Shown piece after piece: positions 5,079 through 9,601 of a stretch of DNA of 9,601 bases (the stretch's first letter is position 1; each line of letters starts with the position of its first letter). The notes beneath the pieces were generated by a model. It saw only the letters and a program-made list of their open reading frames with translations, made no database searches and had not been told where the DNA came from. Both the position numbers and the translations under genes were made by a program. Source of the stretch: Capillimicrobium sp035565675 (GTDB lineage Bacteria > Actinomycetota > Thermoleophilia > Solirubrobacterales > Solirubrobacteraceae). The stretch covers positions 1 to 9,601 of the forward strand of contig DATMSA010000041.1 of assembly GCA_035565675.1 (NCBI GenBank). Reading direction: 5' to 3'.

Positions 5079-6119
5079 GTGGACCTCCTGCGCCCCCTGC
5101 GCGCCTTCGACCGCTTCCAGCAGCGCCACCCGGTGCTCGCGATCCCGATCGCGGTCGTGCGCAAGTTCGGCGACGACGAGGCCGGTCCGGCTGCCGCCCT
5201 GATCGCCTACTACGCGTTCGTGTCGTTCTTCCCGCTGCTGCTGGCGTTCACGTCCATCCTCGGGTTCGTCCTCGACAACGACCCGGAGCTGCGCAACGAG
5301 ATCATCGACACGACGCTGGCGCAGATCCCGGTGATCGGCGACCAGCTCCGCACCGGCTCGCTGTCGGGCAACGGCCTCGCGCTGGCGATCGGCCTCGTCG
5401 GCGCCGTGTTCGCCGGCCTCGGCGTGACGGTGGCCATCCAGCGGGCGCTCAACCAGGTCTACGCGGTGCCGCGCCGCAAGCGCCCCGACCTCGTGATGTC
5501 GCGCGTGCGCGGGCTCGCCGTCCTGCTGCTGCTCGGCGCCATCCAGGTCCTCACGACCGCCGCGTCCGGCCTCGTCGGCGGCGGGCTCGGCGGCCCGTGG
5601 ACGGCCACCGGCGGCCTCGGCGTCTCGCTCGTCCTGAACTTCGTGCTGTTCAACGTCGCCTTCCGGCTGCTGCTGCACCCGAGCGTGCGCACCGGGGAGC
5701 TGTGGCCGGGCGCGTGCGCGGCCGCCGTCGGCTGGACGGCGCTGCAGGCGCTCGGCGGCCTGTACGTCAACCACGTCGTCGCGGGCGCGACGACGACCTA
5801 CGGCACGTTCGCGACCGTGCTGGGCCTCATCGCCTGGCTGTACCTCGGCGCGCGCGTCGTGGTGCTGGCCGCCGAGGTCAACACGGTCATCAGCCGGCGG
5901 CTGTGGCCGCGCAGCCTGTTCGCGCCGATCCTCGAGGCCGACCGCGAGACGCTGACCGCGATCGCGAAGGCCGGCGAGATGATCGACGAGCAGCACATCT
6001 CGGTGGTCTTCGAGGACCCGGCCCGCGCCGCTCAGGCGGGGTCGGACGCGGAGCCGCCGCCGGACGCGCCGCCGTCCGATGCGGAGGGCGATCCGCCCGC
6101 CTCGTCGAGCCGCCGGTGA
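5079..6119 (+). CDS. YihY/BrkB (UPF0761) family inner-membrane protein
   Basis: 346 residues. Six hydrophobic segments are visible at about 38-65, 98-122, 144-168, 180-200, 209-232 and 243-266. They include the family signatures AALIAYYAFVSFFPLLLAF, AIQRALNQVYAVPRRKRP and YVNHVVAGATTTYGTFATVL, then IAWLYLGARVVVLAAEVN. The family was once described as ribonuclease BN by mistake and is now regarded as a membrane protein of unclear function, possibly a transporter. The tail (313-346) is a Pro/Ser/Asp-rich cytoplasmic extension. Its last 29 codons overlap the convergent small TM gene on the other strand. The GTG at 5079 is the first start that includes the N-terminal amphipathic LRPLRAFDRFQQRHP; no ribosome binding site is obvious. 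Divergent from the Crp-type gene, it could share a control region with it. Confidence 0.9.
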   Translation: MDLLRPLRAFDRFQQRHPVLAIPIAVVRKFGDDEAGPAAALIAYYAFVSFFPLLLAFTSILGFVLDNDPELRNEIIDTTLAQIPVIGDQLRTGSLSGNGLALAIGLVGAVFAGLGVTVAIQRALNQVYAVPRRKRPDLVMSRVRGLAVLLLLGAIQVLTTAASGLVGGGLGGPWTATGGLGVSLVLNFVLFNVAFRLLLHPSVRTGELWPGACAAAVGWTALQALGGLYVNHVVAGATTTYGTFATVLGLIAWLYLGARVVVLAAEVNTVISRRLWPRSLFAPILEADRETLTAIAKAGEMIDEQHISVVFEDPARAAQAGSDAEPPPDAPPSDAEGDPPASSSRR

Positions 6120-6244
6120 AGGCGCTCGCGCAGCTCGTCGGGCGTGTAGTCGCGCTGGGCGCGGCGCCGGCGGGCGACGACGGCGCCGGTGGCGGCCACG
6201 CCGGCGACGCCGGCCAGGCCCACGAGCTTCCAGGGGACGCGCAT
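6032..6244 (-). CDS. Small single-pass membrane protein, unknown function
   Basis: 70 residues. A short basic N-terminus (MRVPWK) is followed by one transmembrane helix (about 7-24, LVGLAGVAGVAATGAVVA), then RRRRAQRDYTPDELRERLHR, a charged amphipathic helix, and a Gly/Ser/Asp-rich tail. The Arg cluster after the helix predicts the C-terminus in the cytoplasm. The ATG at 6244 follows a minus-strand TACCCT (6257-6252) by 7 nt, consistent with a leaderless message. Frame choice rests on the ordered TM-Arg-helix plan, which resembles short proteins I recall from Solirubrobacterales. The 3' end overlaps the YihY gene by 88 bp in antisense, where both proteins carry low-complexity tails. It is divergent from the papain-like gene with only 21 bp between start codons. 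Confidence 0.72.
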   Translation of the reverse strand: MRVPWKLVGLAGVAGVAATGAVVARRRRAQRDYTPDELRERLHRRLDEAGGSPSASDGGASGGGSASDPA

Positions 6245-6250
6245 GGCGCC

Positions 6251-6257
6251 TAGGGTA
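6251..6257. promoter_or_regulatory. Shared bidirectional -10 element TAGGGTA
   Basis: Read rightward it gives TAGGGT, 9 nt before the ATG at 6266. Read leftward it gives TACCCT, 7 nt before the ATG at 6244. Both fit TAnnnT -10 boxes of near-leaderless transcripts. It is flanked by GGCGCC on both sides (6245-6250 and 6259-6264). No clear -35 is seen on either strand; candidates would lie inside the coding regions. Confidence 0.5.
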
Positions 6258-6265
6258 CGGCGCCG

Positions 6266-7024
6266 ATGCCGGCCGCACCGCTCACGCTCGACGAGGCCGT
6301 CGCCTCCGCCGCGACCGGCGACGTGTGGCTGTTCCGCGGCCGCTCGCTCGCCGACGTCGCGATCCGCACGGTCACCAACGCCCCGGTCAACCACGTGGGG
6401 ATGGCGGTCGCGCTCGACGACCTGCCGCCGCTGCTGTGGCACGCCGAGCTGGGCCGCTCGCTGCCCGACGTGTGGAGCGGGAAGCGCCAGCGCGGCGTGC
6501 AGCTCCACCTGCTCGCCGACGCGGTGCGCACGTGGCACGACCGCTACGGCCAGCGCGCCTGGGTGCGCCAGCTCGAGGGGCCGCTGACCCGCGAGCACGA
6601 GGACCGCCTGCTGGAGATCATCCAGCGCCTCGACGGCCGCCCGTTCCCGACGACCCCGGGGCTGCTGCGGCGCTGGGCCGGCGGCCGCGTGCGCCGCCGC
6701 GCGCAGCCGTCGCTGGAGACGATGTACTGCGCCGAGCTGGTCGCCCAGACCTACCAGCACATGGGCCTGCTGCCGGCCGACCGGCCCCCGAGCTGGTACG
6801 ACCCGGGCCGGTTCTGGAGCGGCGACGGCCTGCAGCTCACGCCCCCGTTCCGCCTCGGCGGGGAGATCCCGGTGGAGGTGGGAGACGCCCCGGAGCGATT
6901 GTTGACAAGCTTGTTGACGCCCGTGGCGCGCCGGTGGGAGAGCCGCCGTGCAGGGGCGCCGATGCACACGGACCGAAGGAGGAGGAGACGTTGGCCATTC
7001 TCGCGACGCACGTCGGCAGCCTGA
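6266..7024 (+). CDS. Permuted papain-fold (YiiX/NlpC-P60-like) protein
   Basis: 252 residues. GDVWLFRGRSLADVAIRTVT then NAPVNHVGMAV places a His (43) early. METMYCAELVAQTYQ-like sequence (Cys155 in TMYCAELVAQ) supplies the cysteine later. This His-before-Cys order is typical of permuted papain-like enzymes (YiiX/YaeF/LRAT-like), which cleave amide or ester bonds. No signal peptide or membrane segment is seen, so it is probably cytosolic. The substrate cannot be told. The last 40 residues are Arg-rich with little fold-like character, and they overlie regulatory DNA: codons 212-218 (LLTSLLT) are written by the repeated TTGTTGAC element. The stop lies 34 bp inside the next gene. The ATG at 6266 follows a -10-like box by 9 nt without a ribosome binding site. 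Confidence 0.8.
   Translation: MPAAPLTLDEAVASAATGDVWLFRGRSLADVAIRTVTNAPVNHVGMAVALDDLPPLLWHAELGRSLPDVWSGKRQRGVQLHLLADAVRTWHDRYGQRAWVRQLEGPLTREHEDRLLEIIQRLDGRPFPTTPGLLRRWAGGRVRRRAQPSLETMYCAELVAQTYQHMGLLPADRPPSWYDPGRFWSGDGLQLTPPFRLGGEIPVEVGDAPERLLTSLLTPVARRWESRRAGAPMHTDRRRRRRWPFSRRTSAA
6897..6920. promoter_or_regulatory. TTGTTGAC direct repeat, candidate GntR/FCD operator upstream of the MetE-like gene
   Basis: TTGTTGAC occurs at 6899-6906 and 6911-6918, a 12-bp period. The first copy continues to TTGT-TG-ACAA, a perfect dyad of the TTGT-NN-ACAA type used by many FCD regulators. The 10-mer GATTGTTGAC at 6897-6906 recurs at 8936-8945 beside the GntR gene. TTGACA at 6902-6907 could also be a -35 box, but no convincing -10 follows. 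The TTG codons used here are unlike the CTC/CTG usage around them, which supports a non-coding constraint. Confidence 0.5.
6976..6987 (+). promoter_or_regulatory. Extended ribosome binding site before a TTG start
   Basis: AAGGAGGAGGAG ends 3 nt before the TTG at 6991, with AAGGAGG at 8 nt. It fixes the start of the MetE-like enzyme inside the end of the papain-like gene. A near-identical run precedes the Liv-type gene at 9043. Confidence 0.8.
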
Positions 7025-8193
7025 TCCGCCCGCCGGAGCTGCTGCAGTACAACGCCGCCAAGGAGCGCGGCGAGGCCTACGACGAGGCGGCCTACGAGCA
7101 GGCGCTCGCCAAGGCGACGGTCGACGTCGTGCGCAAGCAGGCCGAGGTGGGCATCGACGTCGTCTCCGACGGCGAGTTCGGCAAGGCGAGCTGGATCACC
7201 TACCTGTACGAGCGGGTCAGCGGCCTGGAGCTGCGGATGGTGCCGCTGGAGGGCACGAGCATCCTGCCGCCCAGCCAGGACCGCAACGCGTTCCCGGGCT
7301 TCTACGCCGAGCTCGACGCCCAGTTCGAGCACGAGAACCGCGAGAGCATGGGCACCGACGACGAGCCGTCCGACGTCGGCCCGATGTGGGTGTGCACCGG
7401 CCCGATCGTCTACGACCCCGCCGCGGTGCAGCGCGACATCGCCAACCTGAAGGCGGCGCTGAAGGAGGTCGACGTCGTCGACGGCTTCCTGCCGGTCGTC
7501 GCCCCGGCCAGCGCCTACTGGCTGCAGAACGAGCACTACGAGAGCGACGAGGCGTTCGTCTACGGGCTCGCCGACGCGCTGCACGAGGAGTACAAGGCGA
7601 TCGTCGACTCCGGGCTGATGCTGCAGGTCGACGACGCGGTCCTCATGCACGAGGCCGACTCGATCCTGGCCACCGGCGGGTCGTGGGACGACTACCGCCG
7701 CTGGGCGCAGCTCCGCGTCGACGCGCTCAACCACGCGCTGCGCGGCATCCCCGAGGACCGCGTCCGCTACCACGTCTGCTGGGGCTCCTGGCACGGCCCG
7801 CACGCCTTCGACCCCGAGCTGAAGGACGTCATCGACCTGGTCCTCCAGGTCAACGCCGGCCAGTACGCGATGGAGCAGGCCAACCCGCGCCACGAGCACG
7901 AGTGGAAGGTCTTCGAGACGGTCGAGCTGCCCGAGGGCAAGAAGCTCATCCCGGGCGTCGTGACCCACCACACCAACGTGGTCGAGCACCCCGAGGTCGT
8001 GGCCCAGCGCCTCGTGCGCCTGGCCGGCGTCGTCGGGCGCGAGAACGTGCTCGCCGGGACCGACTGCGGGTTCGCGCAGGGCCAGTTCGTGCGTCGCGTG
8101 CACGAGGAGATCCAGTGGGCGAAGCTGCGCTCGCTCGCCGAGGGCGCGCGCCTGGCGACGGCCGAGCTGTGGGGGAGCGCCGCAGCCGCCTGA
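6991..8193 (+). CDS. MetE C-terminal-type zinc enzyme (cobalamin-independent methionine synthase II family)
   Basis: 400 residues, the length of stand-alone MetE C-terminal homologues, not of full MetE (about 750). It has a TIM-barrel plan: THVGSLIRPPELL at 6-18, then EVGIDVVSDGEFGKASW, then the zinc ligands. These are H261-x-C263 in YHVCWGSWHGPH, E295 in YAMEQAN and C359 in AGTDCGF, so all four expected ligands are present. The family comprises short homocysteine methyltransferases and epoxyalkane:coenzyme M transferases, which activate a thiol on zinc. The N-terminal MetE domain is missing, so it is probably not a folate-dependent methionine synthase. Thiol and alkyl donor are unknown. The TTG start at 6991 follows a strong ribosome binding site. 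Neighbours are a convergent GntR/FCD regulator and a Liv-type binding protein, suggesting a substrate-induced uptake and catabolism role. Confidence 0.87.
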   Translation: MAILATHVGSLIRPPELLQYNAAKERGEAYDEAAYEQALAKATVDVVRKQAEVGIDVVSDGEFGKASWITYLYERVSGLELRMVPLEGTSILPPSQDRNAFPGFYAELDAQFEHENRESMGTDDEPSDVGPMWVCTGPIVYDPAAVQRDIANLKAALKEVDVVDGFLPVVAPASAYWLQNEHYESDEAFVYGLADALHEEYKAIVDSGLMLQVDDAVLMHEADSILATGGSWDDYRRWAQLRVDALNHALRGIPEDRVRYHVCWGSWHGPHAFDPELKDVIDLVLQVNAGQYAMEQANPRHEHEWKVFETVELPEGKKLIPGVVTHHTNVVEHPEVVAQRLVRLAGVVGRENVLAGTDCGFAQGQFVRRVHEEIQWAKLRSLAEGARLATAELWGSAAAA

Positions 8194-8205
8194 CGCGTCC
8201 CGTGC

Positions 8206-8245
8206 CGGCCGGCCGCTCAGCCCGCGCGCTGCACGCGGCCGGCCG
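8206..8245. terminator. Perfect 11-bp GC inverted repeat at the MetE-like/GntR junction
   Basis: CGGCCGGCCGC (8206-8216) pairs with GCGGCCGGCCG (8235-8245) across 18 nt, straddling the GntR stop codon and starting 13 nt after the MetE-like stop. Each arm is itself nearly palindromic. No T-tract follows. It is a candidate bidirectional terminator, but GC bias alone produces such repeats fairly easily. Confidence 0.4.
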
Positions 8246-8885
8246 CCGGGCTGTCGGCCAGCGCCTGGGCCACCGCGTCCAGGTGCCGGCGCATCGCGGT
8301 CTCGGCGCCGGTCTGGTCGCCGGCGGCGACCGCGGTCACGATCGCCCGGTGCTCCTCGTGCGACTGCGCGGGGCGCCCCGGGATCAGGATCGTGCGGAAC
8401 TGGAAGCGCACCATCTGGGAGCTCAGCGTCCGCACGAGGCGCTGCGCGGTCGTGTGCTGCGACAGCTCGACGATCCGCGCGTGCAGCTCCGCGTTGACGT
8501 CGGACGCACCCACGAGGTCGCCCTGGTCGAGCGCGGCGCGCTGGCGCGCGACGACGTCCCACAGCTCCTCGGCGTCGGCCGGCGTGCAGTGGCGCGCCGC
8601 ATGGCGCGCGGCGAGGCCCTCGAGGGCGGCGCGCGCCTGCAGGATCTCGACGGCCTCGTGCTCGGTGATGAGGCGCACGCGCGCCCCGCGGTAGGGCTCG
8701 CGCTCCACGAGCCCCTCCTGCTCCAGCCGCACCAGCGCCGTGCGGACCGCGGCGCGGGGCAGGCGGTACAGGCTGCTCATCTCGGCCTCCAGCAGGCGCT
8801 GGTTGGGCGCGAGGTCCCCCTTCACGATCGCGTCGCGCAGCAGCAGGTAGCCCGCGTCGCCGTTCGCTTCCACTTCACTCCCCAT
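8217..8885 (-). CDS. GntR-family transcriptional regulator, FCD subfamily
   Basis: 222 residues. The winged helix at about 10-72 shows the GntR pattern: LLLRDAIVKGDLAPNQRLLE, then LYRLPRAAVRTALVRLEQEG and LVEREPYRGARVR. The all-helical FCD effector domain spans about 78-208, with likely metal ligands H135 (in NAELHARIVELS), H179 (EEHRAI) and H201 (MRRHLD). The usual Asp four residues before the first His is N131. FCD proteins normally repress catabolic operons and release DNA on binding a small acid or related substrate. The ATG at 8885 has GAGG 8 nt upstream; a GTG at 8873 is the alternative. It is convergent with the MetE-like enzyme and divergent from the Liv-type binding protein, and a shared 10-mer upstream of both suggests it controls them. 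Confidence 0.9.
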   Translation of the reverse strand: MGSEVEANGDAGYLLLRDAIVKGDLAPNQRLLEAEMSSLYRLPRAAVRTALVRLEQEGLVEREPYRGARVRLITEHEAVEILQARAALEGLAARHAARHCTPADAEELWDVVARQRAALDQGDLVGASDVNAELHARIVELSQHTTAQRLVRTLSSQMVRFQFRTILIPGRPAQSHEEHRAIVTAVAAGDQTGAETAMRRHLDAVAQALADSPAAGRVQRAG

Positions 8886-8966
8886 GACCCCATCCTCGTC
8901 GTTTTCCTGGCGTCGCGCAAAGATGCCGTTCACCAGATTGTTGACGAAAACGGCGACGATGAGGTT
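8886..8966. repeat. Imperfect 21-bp inverted repeat in the GntR/Liv divergent gap
   Basis: The minus-strand leader directly before the GntR ATG begins GAAAACGACGAGGATGGGG. It matches plus-strand 8946-8966, beginning GAAAACGGCGACGATGAGG, at 17 of 21 positions, with 39 bp between arms. This could be a paired regulator site or a duplicated leader. The rest of the 157-bp gap (8886-9042) holds the operator candidate, a possible promoter and a leader hairpin, with no gene. Confidence 0.45.
8936..8945. promoter_or_regulatory. GATTGTTGAC, second copy of the candidate GntR operator
   Basis: Identical over 10 bp to 6897-6906. Here the dyad is incomplete (TTGT-TG-ACGA). It lies between the divergent GntR and Liv-type genes and overlaps the putative -35 of the latter, a position expected for repression of both. 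Confidence 0.5.
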
Positions 8967-8970
8967 GAAT
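8941..8970 (+). promoter_or_regulatory. Putative promoter of the Liv-type binding-protein gene
   Basis: TTGACG (8941-8946) and TTGAAT (8965-8970) are spaced by 18 nt in a locally AT-rich stretch. Transcription would start near 8977, giving a leader of about 65 nt. That leader can form a stem CCCGGCG/CGCCGGG (8985-8991, 8998-9004) inside GCGTC/GACGC (8978-8982, 9013-9017), ahead of the ribosome binding site. Confidence 0.4.
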
Positions 8971-9042
8971 CGGTTCAGCGTCTGCCCGGCGCGGACTCGC
9001 CGGGGAGCCGAGGACGCGAGGAAACAAGGAGGAGGAGGAGAG

Positions 9043-9601
9043 GTGCTCCAGAAGGCTCGGAGGGCATTGCTGGCGATGCTGTGCATCGGCGCGGCTGCTC
9101 TCGTACTGGCCGCGTGCGGCGACAGCGACGACGACTCGGGCACGGCGGCGGCGACCGCCCCGGCCGAGACGGCGGCCGCTGACACGCAGGCGGCCGCCCC
9201 CTCCGACGAGGAGGGCAGCGGCGGTCTCGGCGAGGAGTCGGTCACCGACTACGTCGCCTACGTCGGCGGCACCGCCGGTCCGGCTGACGAGAGCCTGCCG
9301 CCCGTCACGATCGGCTGGGTGAACCAGGAGGGCGGTCAGGAGGAGATCGGCGCGGCGGCCACGCAGGGCGCCGAGCTGGCCGTGAAGGTCCTCAACGAGA
9401 AGCTCGGCGGGATCAACGGCCATCCGGTCAAGCTCGAGAAGTGCTTCATCCGCGACGCGGAGGAAGAGGGCACGACCTGCGCCCAGAAGCTGGTCAACAA
9501 CCCTGACGTGAAGGTCATCGTCATGGGCGGCGTCGCGATCGGCATCGAGTCGTTCTACTCGACGATCGCGGGCAAGAAGCCGGTCATCACCGGCGTCGCC
9601 A
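9043..9601 (+). CDS. Liv-type ABC transporter substrate-binding lipoprotein (3' end outside window)
   Basis: The first 186 residues are present. A lipoprotein signal peptide (basic MLQKARR, hydrophobic 8-24) ends in the lipobox LAAC with Cys25. A long Ala/Asp/Glu-rich linker (26-85) is followed by the start of a type-1 periplasmic binding fold: PPVTIGWVNQEGG, then AATQGAELAVKVLNEKLGGI, NGHPVKLEKC and AQKLVNNPDVKVIVMGG. Cys134 and Cys146 may form the disulfide seen in LivJ-like proteins. Members bind branched-chain amino acids, amides, urea or aromatic acids, so the ligand is unknown. The GTG at 9043 is preceded by AAGGAGGAGGAGGAG (9026-9040). Permease and ATPase genes would be expected beyond the window. 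It is divergent from the GntR/FCD gene and probably repressed by it. Confidence 0.88.
   Translation, partial: MLQKARRALLAMLCIGAAALVLAACGDSDDDSGTAAATAPAETAAADTQAAAPSDEEGSGGLGEESVTDYVAYVGGTAGPADESLPPVTIGWVNQEGGQEEIGAAATQGAELAVKVLNEKLGGINGHPVKLEKCFIRDAEEEGTTCAQKLVNNPDVKVIVMGGVAIGIESFYSTIAGKKPVITGVA

Noticed and set aside
4208..5164. N-terminal extension of the HtaA-like frame
   Set aside because: The frame stays open, but the extension is antisense-like low-complexity sequence overlapping the whole Crp gene. The TTG at 4207 with AAGGAG and a signal peptide right after it is the credible start.
4310..6253. Plus-strand open frame of 647 codons across the Crp and YihY genes
   Set aside because: It spans two genes on opposite strands, is compositionally extreme and contains no domain. 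It is explained by absence of stops in GC-rich DNA.
6079..6990. N-terminal extension of the MetE-like frame
   Set aside because: Open upstream by GC bias only; it overlaps the papain-like gene and is Arg/Pro/Ala-rich. The strong ribosome binding site and the family N-terminus THVGSL place the start at 6991.
6751..8562. Minus-strand open frame of 603 codons opposite the MetE-like gene
   Set aside because: Arg/Leu/Val/Asp-rich mirror of the MetE-like codons, with no motifs; the plus-strand frame has all zinc ligands.
8871..8873. Alternative GTG start for the GntR protein
   Set aside because: GGAG lies only about 4 nt before it, while the ATG at 8885 has GAGG at 8 nt. The 4-residue difference does not affect the fold, so the ATG is preferred but not certain.

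Overview
The window is very GC-rich (roughly three quarters G+C by eye) with dense, tightly packed genes, GTG and TTG starts, and Liv-type transport and HtaA-like genes of an actinobacterial flavour. Protein style (Ala/Arg/Val-rich, RLTLRLAKGRTL-type C-terminal tails, half-GNAT proteins with a PFRPTADLV motif) points to the class Thermoleophilia (Solirubrobacter/Conexibacter-like). That placement is inference from resemblance, not from a search.

Layout, left to right. (1) 1-1617, plus: 3' part of a membrane-anchored HD-GYP protein, open to the left edge. (2) 1618-1840: a gene-free gap between convergent genes packed with four consecutive stem-loops, two of which share one architecture with different sequences. 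(3) 1841-2179, minus: a small half-GNAT protein, divergent from a LysR regulator (2290-3228, plus). The LysR start codon lies inside a canonical 15-bp T-N11-A dyad. (4) A GC hairpin separates LysR from a minus-strand pair: a Crp/Fnr-type regulator (4246-5001) followed by a secreted HtaA-like protein (3269-4207). The 14-bp palindrome ahead of the HtaA-like gene resembles a DtxR/IdeR iron box. (5) 5079-6119, plus: a YihY/BrkB membrane protein whose 3' end overlaps tail-to-tail a 70-residue single-TM protein (6032-6244, minus). (6) A 21-bp gap with one near-symmetric -10-like element separates that small gene from a permuted-papain-fold (YiiX/NlpC-like) protein (6266-7024, plus).

(7) The right third looks like a small regulated uptake/catabolic locus: a stand-alone MetE C-terminal-type zinc enzyme (6991-8193, plus), a convergent GntR/FCD repressor (8217-8885, minus), and a lipoprotein of the branched-chain amino-acid (Liv) binding-protein family starting at 9043 and running off the edge. 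The 10-mer GATTGTTGAC occurs both upstream of the MetE-like enzyme and in the divergent GntR/binding-protein gap. It is embedded in or next to TTGT-NN-ACAA-type symmetry, which is what an FCD regulator would be expected to bind. The inferred picture is one repressor controlling a solute importer and an alkyl/methyl-transfer or C-S/C-O processing enzyme for an unknown substrate.

Two translation-initiation styles coexist: strong AAGGAG/AGGAGG sites (half-GNAT, HtaA-like, MetE-like, Liv protein) and apparently leaderless starts with a -10-like box 6-9 nt before the start codon (LysR, small TM protein, papain-like, perhaps Crp). No RNA genes, insertion sequences, CRISPR arrays or tRNAs were seen.
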